The position numbers and the translations under genes are program-made. Below, piece by piece: positions 28,600 to 36,966 of a stretch of 64,000 bases of DNA. A model generated the notes under the pieces. That model was not told where the DNA came from. It did not search any database and worked only from the letters and a program-made list of their open reading frames with translations. The first letter of the stretch is position 1; every line of letters starts with the position of its first letter. The stretch is taken from contig NZ_CP030840.1 in the NCBI RefSeq assembly GCF_003330725.1, positions 6,504,116 through 6,568,115 of the forward strand, given 5' to 3'. The DNA comes from Acidisarcina polymorpha (GTDB lineage Bacteria > Acidobacteriota > Terriglobia > Terriglobales > Acidobacteriaceae).

Positions 28600-28977
28600 C
28601 TACTCGTAGTATTTCGCGAAGCTGGTATCGGTCTCGTACACCGTGCAGTCCTTCACCCGCACCCGGCCTTTGGTCATCTCCGCCAGCTGACGATTCGTCT
28701 CCTCGAAGAAATATCGCGCAAGATTCTCAGCAGAAGGATTGATCTCCGTGAAGGGCTCCAGATCGTTGATCATCTGGTGGTCGAGCCGGTCGACCACCGG
28801 GCGCATCACGTGCTTGAGGTCCTTGAAATCCAGGAGCAATCCGGCATGATCGAGAGTTGCGCCTTGCAACGTGACCAACACCTTGTAATTATGCCCATGC
28901 GGGTTCTCGCACTTACCTTTGTAGTTGCGCAGGTAATGTCCGGAGGAAAAGCCCGCCTCTACTGTGACCTCGTACAT
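28600..28977 (-). CDS. queD: 6-carboxy-5,6,7,8-tetrahydropterin synthase
   Basis: This enzyme makes 6-carboxytetrahydropterin from dihydroneopterin triphosphate, the step before QueE. Zinc-ligand histidines appear in SSGHYLR and HGHNY, and the catalytic Cys in GKCENPHGHNY. The 125-residue length with ATG 28977 fits the family. I chose this start because AAGGAG lies about five bases before it; an upstream in-frame ATG at 29046 only adds non-conserved residues. A short C-terminal CTVYETDTSFAKY segment is typical of QueD. Confidence 0.94.
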   Translation of the reverse strand: MYEVTVEAGFSSGHYLRNYKGKCENPHGHNYKVLVTLQGATLDHAGLLLDFKDLKHVMRPVVDRLDHQMINDLEPFTEINPSAENLARYFFEETNRQLAEMTKGRVRVKDCTVYETDTSFAKYYE

Positions 28978-29187
28978 GCCACTCCTTGCAGGGAAGTTAC
29001 TAGTCAGAATCAGCTGGATTGCGAGCGTCGAGATCGAAGCAACCACTCGATCTTCGAAGAAAGATTCGCCCGGAGTGGAGCACTTTTCGCAATTGCCGTG
29101 AAAGTGTCCTTAGCCCGCGTGAGCGGCCCCGATCCTTTTCTATTGTAACTTTTCTGTGTGAGCTCGCGCCCAAGGCAGGAAACGGGC

Positions 29188-29224
29188 AAAAAAGAGCGCC
29201 TTTGCCGGATAAGCCAAAGGCGCT
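29188..29224 (-). terminator. Rho-independent terminator after the sigma/anti-sigma/Spy-like operon
   Basis: Read on the minus strand, AGCGCCTTTG and CAAAGGCGCT form a perfect ten-base stem around a ten-base loop, followed by C and a run of six T. It lies just beyond the stop of the Spy-like gene (29246) and before queD. Confidence 0.88.
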
Positions 29225-29245
29225 TCGCTCGCTACTGCAAACTTT

Positions 29246-29818
29246 TTATTCCGGTCCTTCGGGGCCGCCGTGTCCCGGTCCTCCGGCGGCCATGCGTTCG
29301 GCACGCGCCGCCTTCAACTTTGTCCATTGGTCGGGGGTTAACACCTGCCGGACCGACAACAGCATTCGCGCATTGGCTTTTTCCAACTCTGCCCGGGCCT
29401 GGGCGACCTTATCAATCTGCGCCAGAATCTTCCCCTCGTCAGGAGCATCGGCTGAGATCAGCGGATCCAGAATCGCCTCTTCCTTTTGGAGAGATGCATG
29501 CAAATCGATCAGTTTCAAACGGCTCTGCTGAAAGATGTCGTCCATCTTCTGCTTCTGGTCATTCCCTAGATTCAGGTCCTTCGCTACCTCGGGATTGTCC
29601 CACCACCGACCCATCGGCCCGTGCCCCGGGCCTCCATGGCCGTGAAAGGCCCGCTCCATGGGGGGCCGATTCGCTTGCATGGGAGGCGGCGGAGCGCCGC
29701 TATCCTGTGCCCGAGCAACCCCCCCCCAGCATCCCGCCAGCATCACCACGGCAGCTAACAACATCCGCCTCGTCCGCGTCCCGCTCCGCATTGTTTCAGT
29801 CCTGCAATGTTCGTTCAT
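29246..29818 (-). CDS. Spy/CpxP-like periplasmic protein
   Basis: This secreted protein has a signal peptide (RRMLLAAVVMLAGCWGG, then ARAQDS). The start of the mature part is Pro/Gly/His-rich, and it continues with a helical domain carrying two Spy-type motifs: NLGNDQKQKMDDIF and VLTPDQWTKLKAAR (the LTxxQ box). Such proteins are periplasmic chaperones or stress sensors. ATG 29818 (190 residues) follows an AGGA site. The Cys in LAGC could make it a lipoprotein, but the residues after it look like a continued signal. It is the third gene of an ECF sigma, anti-sigma, Spy-like operon. Confidence 0.75.
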   Translation of the reverse strand: MNEHCRTETMRSGTRTRRMLLAAVVMLAGCWGGVARAQDSGAPPPPMQANRPPMERAFHGHGGPGHGPMGRWWDNPEVAKDLNLGNDQKQKMDDIFQQSRLKLIDLHASLQKEEAILDPLISADAPDEGKILAQIDKVAQARAELEKANARMLLSVRQVLTPDQWTKLKAARAERMAAGGPGHGGPEGPE

Positions 29819-29828
29819 CTCTGTCCTG

Positions 29829-30434
29829 TTAATCGGGAATGCTTTCTTTCGCCTGACCCGCGTGGGCCCTCGGAGTGGATTTTCCAGGCGATCTCCTGGG
29901 CATAGTCCCTGCACTTGAATCCACTACCCCTGCACTTGACTTCCCTAGGCTTGAACTCCCTGCACTTGACTCCCACGACACCAGGTCGGTCAATGGGGCC
30001 AATGCATCCGGTACCGCTTCTGAGACCTCTTGATCCACCTGCTCCATCAGGACCGTATCGGAGGGCGCTGCAAGACCAGCCTGGAGCGGTGCGGAGGCCG
30101 GGTGAAATGCCGCCGGCGACACCAGCAGAGCAGCTAACACGGCAAGCGCAAATGCCAGACTGAGTGCCGGCGCCCAATTCATGAAACTCAACCGCTCGCG
30201 CACCGTAAGCGAAGTCTCGGTCTCCCGGATCGGCTTACTCTCCTGAGCCTCGCTCCAGTCCATCACTGCAGTCCGGAATGCAACCAGAGGCTCCTTGATC
30301 CCGGCCAGCTGCGCTTGACAGTTCCGGCATTGCCGCAGATGTTCCTCCGCCTCGAGCCACGACCCTTCCACCAATAATCTTGAGATCTCGTTCGAGGTAA
30401 GATGCTTCTCCATCCTCGACATATCTAATGTCAT
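29829..30434 (-). CDS. Anti-sigma factor with zinc-binding domain and one membrane helix
   Basis: This 201-residue protein has an N-terminal cytoplasmic zinc anti-sigma domain: ISRLLVEGSWLEAEEHL then HLRQCRNC (HxxxCxxC). A single membrane helix lies near residues 85-110 (ALSLAFALAVLAALLV). The periplasmic tail carries a thrice-repeated SSAG motif (residues 164-182), encoded by a locally repetitive DNA stretch at 29905-29985. Its start overlaps the sigma gene stop (ATGA), the usual coupling of cognate pairs, so it should hold the ECF sigma inactive until an envelope signal appears. Confidence 0.85.
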   Translation of the reverse strand: MTLDMSRMEKHLTSNEISRLLVEGSWLEAEEHLRQCRNCQAQLAGIKEPLVAFRTAVMDWSEAQESKPIRETETSLTVRERLSFMNWAPALSLAFALAVLAALLVSPAAFHPASAPLQAGLAAPSDTVLMEQVDQEVSEAVPDALAPLTDLVSWESSAGSSSLGKSSAGVVDSSAGTMPRRSPGKSTPRAHAGQAKESIPD

Positions 30435-31033
30435 TGCGCATCCTCCTTTCCCGCCAAAACCCGTGTCCTGACGGTATTCAGCGCTCGGTAAAGATGAGAC
30501 TTCACCGTACTTTCCTTCATGCCCATTACTGCCGCGATTTCGAGAAGCTCCATCTCTTCGACAAACCGGAGGACGAACACCTCGCGCTGCATCTTTGATA
30601 ACTTTTCCACCGCCGCCCAGACGGATTTTAATCGCTCCCGCGCCAGCAGTCCGGTCTCGGCCGAGGCGCTCGGATGGGCCAGAAATTCAGTAACTTCGGC
30701 CACGTCGATCGCGGAGCTCTGGGCTCGTTTCCAGAACTGAAACTGCTTACTCCGCGCGTAGTCCCGGACCAGATTCACCGCGATCTGCATAAGCCAGGTG
30801 CTGAGACTGCACTCGCCGCGAAAGCTCTCCCGCGCCCGGTAAGCTTTCAAAAAGCACTCTTGCGTGATGGTCTCCGCTGCGTCCCGGTCCCGCACCGCAA
30901 ACATGGCATACCGAAGAATGCGGCCCCGGTAGATCCGCATGACTCCTTCAATATCGTCGAGTCCAAGCGTTGCCTTGACCTCGACAGACGAGTCGGCCCT
31001 CACTGCCATCTGGTTTACAGCGGCGTAACTCAT
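30431..31033 (-). CDS. ECF-family RNA polymerase sigma factor
   Basis: This 200-residue sigma-70-like factor has region 2 (AAETITQECFLKAYRARESFRGECSLSTW) near residues 52-85 and region 4 (SKMQREVFVLRFVEEMELLEI...MGMKESTVKSHLYRAL) near residues 143-190. It heads the operon with its anti-sigma and a Spy-like protein, suggesting an envelope-stress regulon. It diverges from the MFS gene, with a 198-base spacer that likely holds both promoters; no clear ECF-type promoter was picked out by eye. Confidence 0.93.
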   Translation of the reverse strand: MSYAAVNQMAVRADSSVEVKATLGLDDIEGVMRIYRGRILRYAMFAVRDRDAAETITQECFLKAYRARESFRGECSLSTWLMQIAVNLVRDYARSKQFQFWKRAQSSAIDVAEVTEFLAHPSASAETGLLARERLKSVWAAVEKLSKMQREVFVLRFVEEMELLEIAAVMGMKESTVKSHLYRALNTVRTRVLAGKEDAQ

Positions 31034-31231
31034 TCTTCTATGTAGACGACGTCTTGGCTTCGGAGTCTACATCCCGCCGCAAAATCCTTGAGCAGCCACT
31101 GCCCGCAGTCGCTAAATTGCATAAGGTTGCGCAAATTCACACCAGGTTCATCCGCCAGTAACAATGGCAACCATCCACCAAAAGGGCTGAGTGATCGAGG
31201 CTCCCCAGTTTCTAGACCCAGAGGAATAATC

Positions 31232-32617
31232 GTGGCCACTTCTTCAGCAACTGCCGACTTCCAGGCTATGGATGATGCGAAACCGTCCGCTACTCATTGG
31301 AAGATCATGTGGATCTCCGGAATGGGATTCTTTACTGATGCCTATGACCTCTTCATCATCGGCGTCGTCATGGCCATCCTCAAGAAACAATGGCATGTCT
31401 CTCACCTGGATGAAAGCCTGGTCGAATCCACAGCCTTGCTCGCCTCGGCCATAGGTGCGTTGCTCTTCGGCCGGGTGGCCGATATGCTCGGCCGCAAGCG
31501 CATCTACGGCGTCGAAGTATTGGTCCTCGCTGCCGGAGCCATCGCCTGCGCCTTCTCGCCCAATATTTACTGGCTGATCGCGCTCCGTTTCATCCTCGGT
31601 ATCGGAATTGGTGGGGATTACCCGGTCAGCGCGACCATCATGAGTGAATACGCTGGGAAGAGCTCACGGGGCATGCTCGTATCGCTGGTCTTTGCCATGC
31701 AGGCCGCCGGGCTGATCGTCGGTCCGTTATTCGCTTCGGCTCTGCTGGCAACGCCCCTCTCGCAGAATATTATCTGGCGCATTCTGGTAGGCTTTGGCGC
31801 CGTGCCTGCCCTGGCCGTCTACTGGCAGCGCCGCGGCATGAAAGAATCGCCGCGCTACCTCAAGGCTGCAGGCAAGAAGGAAGATGGCTCCGATGAAAAA
31901 AGCGGCCCGGGCAACAAGAATACTTCAGGCGATGAAGAATCTCCGAAGGCAAAAAGCGACTTCTCGAGCGGCTTCAGCTCGCTCTTCGGAGATCCCAAGT
32001 TGAGGATTCGCCTGATTGGCGCCAGCCTCGCCTGGTTCCTGATGGACTTTGCCTATTACGGGAACACGGTCTCTAGCCCGCTCGTGTTGGGCGCGCTGGG
32101 AGGAAATGACTCGCTGATCAAGAAGACCCTCACTCAGTTAGGCATCTTCGCTGTTTTTGCCGCGCCTGGATATGCAATTGCGGCGTTGACCATGGACAAG
32201 CTTGGGCGGAAATTTATCCAGAACCTGGGATTCTTCATGATGGCTGCCGCGTTTTCCGCAATGGCTTTTGTGCCGGGCCTGGAGAAAAAGGCTGTACCGT
32301 TCCTGATCATCTACGGGATCAGCTTCTTCTTCACCGAATTCGGCCCCAACTCGACGACCTTTGTTTATCCCTCAGAGATCTTTCCCGTCGAACAACGCAC
32401 CACCGGGCACGGCATCGCCTCCGCCATGGGCAAGTTGGGCGGCTTTGTGGGGGTCTTCCTCTTTCCCATCTTCATGCACTGGAAAGGTTTGCTCGCGGCT
32501 GAATCGGCAGCGGCAACCGTGTGTGTGCTTGGTCTGATTGTCACTTCCACGATGCTGCCGGAGACCAAGGGCAAGAGTCTGGAAGAGCTCAGCGAGCCGA
32601 GCAGCAAATCTGCCTGA
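31232..32617 (+). CDS. MFS transporter, PHS-like (phosphate:H+ symporter type)
   Basis: This inner-membrane transporter of about 461 residues has 12 helices. The family marks are GMGFFTDAYDLFIIGVV, GRVADMLGRKRIYG, FILGIGIGGDYPVSATIMSE, and a hydrophilic, Lys/Glu-rich central loop (about residues 210-245). Helix-9 to 12 motifs GPNSTTFVYPSE and LPETKGKSLEEL follow. These match the PHS family of inorganic phosphate transporters and related sugar/organic acid porters; substrate is inferred. GTG 31232 is used because GAGG lies seven bases ahead; the frame is open back to 31088. Confidence 0.82.
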   Translation: MATSSATADFQAMDDAKPSATHWKIMWISGMGFFTDAYDLFIIGVVMAILKKQWHVSHLDESLVESTALLASAIGALLFGRVADMLGRKRIYGVEVLVLAAGAIACAFSPNIYWLIALRFILGIGIGGDYPVSATIMSEYAGKSSRGMLVSLVFAMQAAGLIVGPLFASALLATPLSQNIIWRILVGFGAVPALAVYWQRRGMKESPRYLKAAGKKEDGSDEKSGPGNKNTSGDEESPKAKSDFSSGFSSLFGDPKLRIRLIGASLAWFLMDFAYYGNTVSSPLVLGALGGNDSLIKKTLTQLGIFAVFAAPGYAIAALTMDKLGRKFIQNLGFFMMAAAFSAMAFVPGLEKKAVPFLIIYGISFFFTEFGPNSTTFVYPSEIFPVEQRTTGHGIASAMGKLGGFVGVFLFPIFMHWKGLLAAESAAATVCVLGLIVTSTMLPETKGKSLEELSEPSSKSA

Positions 32618-32659
32618 AGACGGATCCCGAAGACGAACAATGACAGTAGCGTTCCGTGC

Positions 32660-34294
32660 TCACTCGTGGCGAGGTAAAGTACCTGGCCATGCAATCGCCT
32701 CGAATTTGCCATCGGCTCCGCGCGACAATGTCGGAGAGTACTGGCCCAGGAGCTGCCGGCGCCACCAGTTTCCCGTCGTCCCCTTCTCTCGGATTGAAGT
32801 AAACCAGTACTGCCAAAGGACCGCGCGCACATAGCGTGGAGGGGTCTGAGCAAATGGATTACTTCTGAAGAGCTCCAGGACATCGGGATCGTTGTCAAGC
32901 AGCCTCTCCTGGGTAAGCGGAACGATCTGGTTCTGCTCCCAGTCGCCAAGCGAGGCGAACCATAGATTCCAATCGAAGCGCGGCTGGTACGGGGCATAGA
33001 TACGCGGCCGCTCATTAAGCGCCTGGGGCTTATAGCGGAAGGGATATTCGATCCAGCTCAGGTTGTCGTCTGAGCCTTGAAATTCGATCTCGTAGCGCCC
33101 GCGTGTCATCACCGCGAAGAGCCCGTATTGGTTAGAAATGCGGAATGGGTCCAATGCGCGAATGGGCGTGTCCGGCAGCGAAACCGTGCGGAACGGCATG
33201 TTAATCAACTCCGCAGTGGTGTTATACGCAATCCATCCCAATACGACTGCGCTCAGGGCAACCCGCAGCGCCTTGAAGTGGGCCCCGACGCTACGACTGG
33301 GCTCTCCCAAATGGTCGTCTGGATCTGCCTGGATGGGGACAGAAACGATGGAAGCAAGAACCTTCTTTAGCGGAGCTGGAAGCCAGCGGCGGCAGATCCC
33401 GCGAGCGCAGCGCTGCAGAATCCGGTTGTCCAGCAGGAGGAAACCTAGCGCCAGTACCAGATAGTTCAAAAACGCATAGTTGCCAGTGAGAATGACACCC
33501 AACTCCCATGGAGTCACAATCAGAAAGCAAACCAGGCGGCCCCGCTTCGAGAAAAAGAGCAGGAGCACCACCCCCAGCTCGAGGAAGAGCGTCCCGCCCG
33601 TCATGAACGCATGGAACCAGTGCGGCAGGTGTTCCACCCACCAGCCGATCCAGGTCGGCAGCGGGCTGTTCTGGTAGTACTCGTCCATGGCGGTAAAGTC
33701 GCGCCATTGTCGGTCCCCGCTGAGCAACTTGACTAATCCCGACTCGAAGTAGATCCGGAACCACTCCCATAACAACAAGAACAAACTCGCTCGCGCTGGT
33801 GGATGGCTCCAAGCCCAACCAGGCCGAAGTCCAGGCGGAGCAAAAAAGCAGGTCAGGAATCCGGCCTCCAGCAACATGCCGTCGGATTGGTAGCTCGAAA
33901 AATCGCCGGCGGCGGCAACAAAGGACAGAAAACAAACAAAGCAGATGAAGAAGCACAACCGCGGCCAAAGGTTTAGGAATGCCAGGATCGATGCCAGCAG
34001 GCCGATCCACATTGTCGCCATCAGCCAGTGCGAGTTGGTTGAAAGCCAAAACAGCGTCGGCGCATACCAATAGCGCAGAGGGCCCATCATCCGTGCGACT
34101 TCCGAGAGATACCGTTGAGCCGGCAGGATGCCCTGAGGTCCAATCAAACCCTTGATCTGATAGAGCAGCGAGAAGAAAGCTGAGAAATAAATTCCAGCGA
34201 GAGCACGCAGGAAAATCCAGCGCCCAATCAGGCAGTGGCGGGGCCCGTTGCTGGAATCGAAGAGCCAACCCGCCACTTGCCCGGACCGCTCCAT
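32660..34294 (-). CDS. Lipase-maturation-factor-like membrane protein
   Basis: This 544-residue protein has about ten hydrophobic helices and a C-terminal soluble domain. Patterns such as RALAGIYFSAFFSLLYQIKGLIGPQGI, EWFRIYFESGLVKLLSGDRQW and NPFAQTPPRYVRAVLWQY match the lipase maturation factor family (human LMF1/2). Bacterial copies exist but their role is not established. ATG 34294 is chosen by homology; an earlier in-frame ATG at 34465 overlaps the neighbouring acyltransferase and adds unrelated residues. The frame is clean. Confidence 0.75.
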   Translation of the reverse strand: MERSGQVAGWLFDSSNGPRHCLIGRWIFLRALAGIYFSAFFSLLYQIKGLIGPQGILPAQRYLSEVARMMGPLRYWYAPTLFWLSTNSHWLMATMWIGLLASILAFLNLWPRLCFFICFVCFLSFVAAAGDFSSYQSDGMLLEAGFLTCFFAPPGLRPGWAWSHPPARASLFLLLWEWFRIYFESGLVKLLSGDRQWRDFTAMDEYYQNSPLPTWIGWWVEHLPHWFHAFMTGGTLFLELGVVLLLFFSKRGRLVCFLIVTPWELGVILTGNYAFLNYLVLALGFLLLDNRILQRCARGICRRWLPAPLKKVLASIVSVPIQADPDDHLGEPSRSVGAHFKALRVALSAVVLGWIAYNTTAELINMPFRTVSLPDTPIRALDPFRISNQYGLFAVMTRGRYEIEFQGSDDNLSWIEYPFRYKPQALNERPRIYAPYQPRFDWNLWFASLGDWEQNQIVPLTQERLLDNDPDVLELFRSNPFAQTPPRYVRAVLWQYWFTSIREKGTTGNWWRRQLLGQYSPTLSRGADGKFEAIAWPGTLPRHE

Positions 34295-34331
34295 GCCAGT
34301 TGGACATGCCTCCCATCGAAAGAGTTGTTTG

Positions 34332-35456
34332 CTAAACGATCTCTCGCACGCCCGGTAGCCGCACCAACGGATCCGAGAACAGCCAGCATGCGGCGCAAGC
34401 CAGCGCCCCAACCACGCCGAACTTGAGCAGCGCGGGCGCAGCCCAGCGGTGAAGCAACAACGCAATTCCCACCAAGATGGGCGGATGGATGATATAGACC
34501 GCGTATGCGCGGCGATTCAGCCAGTTCCAGAAAGGCGATGGCCGATTCATCCGTTCCCGGAAAACGAGCAGCCAGGCCGCAATCAGACCCCAGGCTACGA
34601 AAGGCTCCCAGAAAGCATAAAGGATCGCAGTCCAGGAGAAACCTCCGGAAAAATTGGAATTTCCTCGACCGTTCACGGATTGCGCTATAACAATGCCAAT
34701 GGGCAGGCAGGGCCACGCCAGGATCGCAGCTACGACCCAGGGGCGTACGTCTTTCCAACTTAGCTGCTTGAGCCAGTCCTGACGCCAGGCGGCAATTCCG
34801 ACTGCAAAAAGGAAGATGTATCCCGCGAAATACCCGAGTTGCAGGCCAAAGATATTGACCCCTACGGGAACAAACCGGCGAATCGCAAGTGCAGCAATCG
34901 CGGTCGCCAGCGCGCTCGCCAGCCACCAGCGGGAGCCTGGAACCGGCTTCGGAACGCGTTGTTTTCCGGAAGAAGATGGTCCCGCGGCCAATCGCCAGCC
35001 GCAGTACGCCAAGCTAAAAATCAGCAACGCTTCAGCAAACCAGAGTGGACCGTTGATGACGCGACGGTGCCGAAAGAGATAGACGATGGTCGGCCAGAAG
35101 CCGTGGCCCTGCGCCCAGGTGACTATCGCCGCTGTGGCCGGCCCAAGAATGAGAATAAAAGCAAGAAGCGGCAAACCCAGGCGCAAGAAGCGGTCCGCGA
35201 TAAATCGCCGGTAGCCCTTCCGATCCAAGGAGCCAGGCGTGAAAAAGCCGGCCAGGAGGAAGAAGAATCCCATGAAATACGCCTGATTGGTGGCGCAGAA
35301 CAGAGTAAACAACAAGCTCGATGGCGCGCCGGATGGCTCGATCTCGCGCCAGAACCATCCCCCAGGGCCGCCGTAGGTGATCGCCGTATGATGCAGAATT
35401 ACCAGCGCGGTCATCACGCTTCGCAGACGGTCGATATAGAAGTCCCGCTGTGCCAT
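34332..35456 (-). CDS. Acyltransferase family 3-like membrane protein
   Basis: This 374-residue integral membrane protein carries the O-acyltransferase N-terminal pattern YIDRLRSVMTALVILHHTA, including the conserved His, followed by nine or ten helices. It resembles the OafA/OpgC superfamily that acylates sugars, lipids or glucans. The target is unknown. Start ATG 35456 is the last one before conserved text; an earlier in-frame ATG at 35855 would overlap the divergent ribH by more than 200 bases. It ends 37 bases before the LMF-like gene starts, so the two are probably co-transcribed. Confidence 0.8.
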   Translation of the reverse strand: MAQRDFYIDRLRSVMTALVILHHTAITYGGPGGWFWREIEPSGAPSSLLFTLFCATNQAYFMGFFFLLAGFFTPGSLDRKGYRRFIADRFLRLGLPLLAFILILGPATAAIVTWAQGHGFWPTIVYLFRHRRVINGPLWFAEALLIFSLAYCGWRLAAGPSSSGKQRVPKPVPGSRWWLASALATAIAALAIRRFVPVGVNIFGLQLGYFAGYIFLFAVGIAAWRQDWLKQLSWKDVRPWVVAAILAWPCLPIGIVIAQSVNGRGNSNFSGGFSWTAILYAFWEPFVAWGLIAAWLLVFRERMNRPSPFWNWLNRRAYAVYIIHPPILVGIALLLHRWAAPALLKFGVVGALACAACWLFSDPLVRLPGVREIV

Positions 35457-35631
35457 CGGCTGCAACATGAGCCATGATAGCCGCGAGGTCCGGGAAATGG
35501 CTTCCGGAAAGTTACCGGGCAAGTCGCACAATTCAACCTGATATGGATTGGCTTGCAGGAATCCGGCACCCCGGTCAGCCGGATCCGGCGCATCACTGGT
35601 AAGCTGGACTAGCGATAAATAAAGGTTTGCA

Positions 35632-36495
35632 ATGATCAAAGGCATCACCCTCGTACGGCCGGCCGTTACTTCCGAGGCGATCGACGAGTTAACGAGTTTT
35701 TTTTCTGCCCTCGGCTTTGAGCCCGGCCGTGGATGGCAACTGGACGGCAGTCGTGGCGTTCCATTCCTGGCCCCTCTAGGAAACGTCGAATTCGTGGAAG
35801 GCCAGCTGCCTGCCACGCCTGAAATCCTGATCGAAGTTACCGGGCTGGAATCCATCTATCAGGTAGCCAAAGGCTGGCTGGCGGATCGAACCAACGAACC
35901 CAAGCTGACCGAAATCATCGAAACTTCCTGGAAGTCCCGATCCTTTAACGTGGAACCCGTTCCCGGTCACAGCTTCGCATTCTGGGAGTGGTCGGAGCCT
36001 CTGCGCGGGAAGCCCATTGCCATTGAAGGCGACCTTTCCGCGGCGGGAATGAGTTTCGCGATCGTCGTCGCGCGCTGGAATGCAGTGATTACCGATCGGC
36101 TGCTCGAAGGCTCACTCGATGCGCTGCATCGCAGTGGCGCAGCCAAATCCGACATTGAGATTGTCCGCGTTCCCGGCGCCTGGGAAGTCCCCTCCGCCGC
36201 CCGCGCGCTCGCAGAGTCTGGAGAATATGACGCGATCATCACTCTAGCGTGTCTCATCCGCGGCGAGACTGCCCACTACGAAGCCATTTACAACGAGGTC
36301 TCGCGCGGCATCGGTCAATCCCAACAAGAGACCGGAGTTCCACACGCCTTTGGCGTATTGACTTGCGAGACGCTCGAGCAGGCGTTGAATCGCGCTGGCA
36401 TCAAGGCCGGCAATAAGGGATTTGAATCGGCCATCGCCGCAATTGAGATGGTGTCGATCCACCGCAAGCTGAAGCCATCCGAGGCAGCCAAGTGA
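35632..36495 (+). CDS. ribH: VOC-domain/6,7-dimethyl-8-ribityllumazine synthase fusion
   Basis: The C-terminal 160 residues are a complete lumazine synthase, the penultimate riboflavin enzyme. The motifs are IEGDLSAAGMSFAIVVARWN near residue 130, RVPGAWEVP near residue 180 and IRGETAHYEAIYNEVSRG near residue 210, including the catalytic His. The first 120 residues are an extra module resembling a single vicinal-oxygen-chelate (glyoxalase/bleomycin-type) domain (ELTSFFSALGFEPGRGW, EILIEVTGLES). The start is supported by an AAAGG site six bases ahead, so the fusion is not a track artefact. It overlaps nusB. Confidence 0.85.
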   Translation: MIKGITLVRPAVTSEAIDELTSFFSALGFEPGRGWQLDGSRGVPFLAPLGNVEFVEGQLPATPEILIEVTGLESIYQVAKGWLADRTNEPKLTEIIETSWKSRSFNVEPVPGHSFAFWEWSEPLRGKPIAIEGDLSAAGMSFAIVVARWNAVITDRLLEGSLDALHRSGAAKSDIEIVRVPGAWEVPSAARALAESGEYDAIITLACLIRGETAHYEAIYNEVSRGIGQSQQETGVPHAFGVLTCETLEQALNRAGIKAGNKGFESAIAAIEMVSIHRKLKPSEAAK

Positions 36496-36923
36496 GTTCC
36501 TCAGGCAAACGCCGCAAGTCCAGAGAACTCGCCATGCAAATGCTCTTTCAGGGAGACATCGGCAAGCAAACGCCGGAACAAGTGCAGCATTCCTTCTGGG
36601 ATGCGCGCTCCGATGCCGATCTCGATCCCGACACTCGCGGCTTCGCCGAAGACATCTTCCGAGTTGCGAGCGTCCGTGAAGCAGAGATCGATTCATTGAT
36701 TGAGCAGCATTCCGCGAATTGGAGGTTGACAAGGATGCCGGCGGTCGACCGGAACGTGCTGCGCGCCGCCGTGGCAGAGATGCTCGGCTTCCCGGCGACT
36801 CCAGCCCCGATCATTATCAATGAGTCTCTTGAGGTGGCTCGGCGCTACTCCGCCCCCGAGTCCATCAACTTTCTCAACGGAGTGCTCGACGCGATCGCCA
36901 AATCTCGCGTTAAAAGCAGCTAA
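36492..36923 (+). CDS. nusB: Transcription antitermination factor NusB
   Basis: This 143-residue all-helical RNA-binding protein acts with NusE in rRNA antitermination. It starts RRKSRELAMQMLFQGDI and ends with the conserved PAPIIINESLEVARRY then SAPESINFLNGVLDAI pattern. GTG 36492 overlaps the ribH stop (GTGA). ribH-nusB adjacency is a common bacterial arrangement. Confidence 0.95.
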   Translation: MSSSGKRRKSRELAMQMLFQGDIGKQTPEQVQHSFWDARSDADLDPDTRGFAEDIFRVASVREAEIDSLIEQHSANWRLTRMPAVDRNVLRAAVAEMLGFPATPAPIIINESLEVARRYSAPESINFLNGVLDAIAKSRVKSS

Positions 36924-36966
36924 GCGCTGGTAGATTTGAATCTCGCGTCGCGAAGTAAGGTGTTTC

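Noticed and set aside
33291-34316. Frameshift in the LMF-like gene
   Set aside because: The alternative frame is a shadow with skewed composition; the main frame is continuous through all family motifs.
35457-35855. Longer start for the acyltransferase
   Set aside because: It would overlap the divergent ribH, and the extra residues look like the antisense of that gene.
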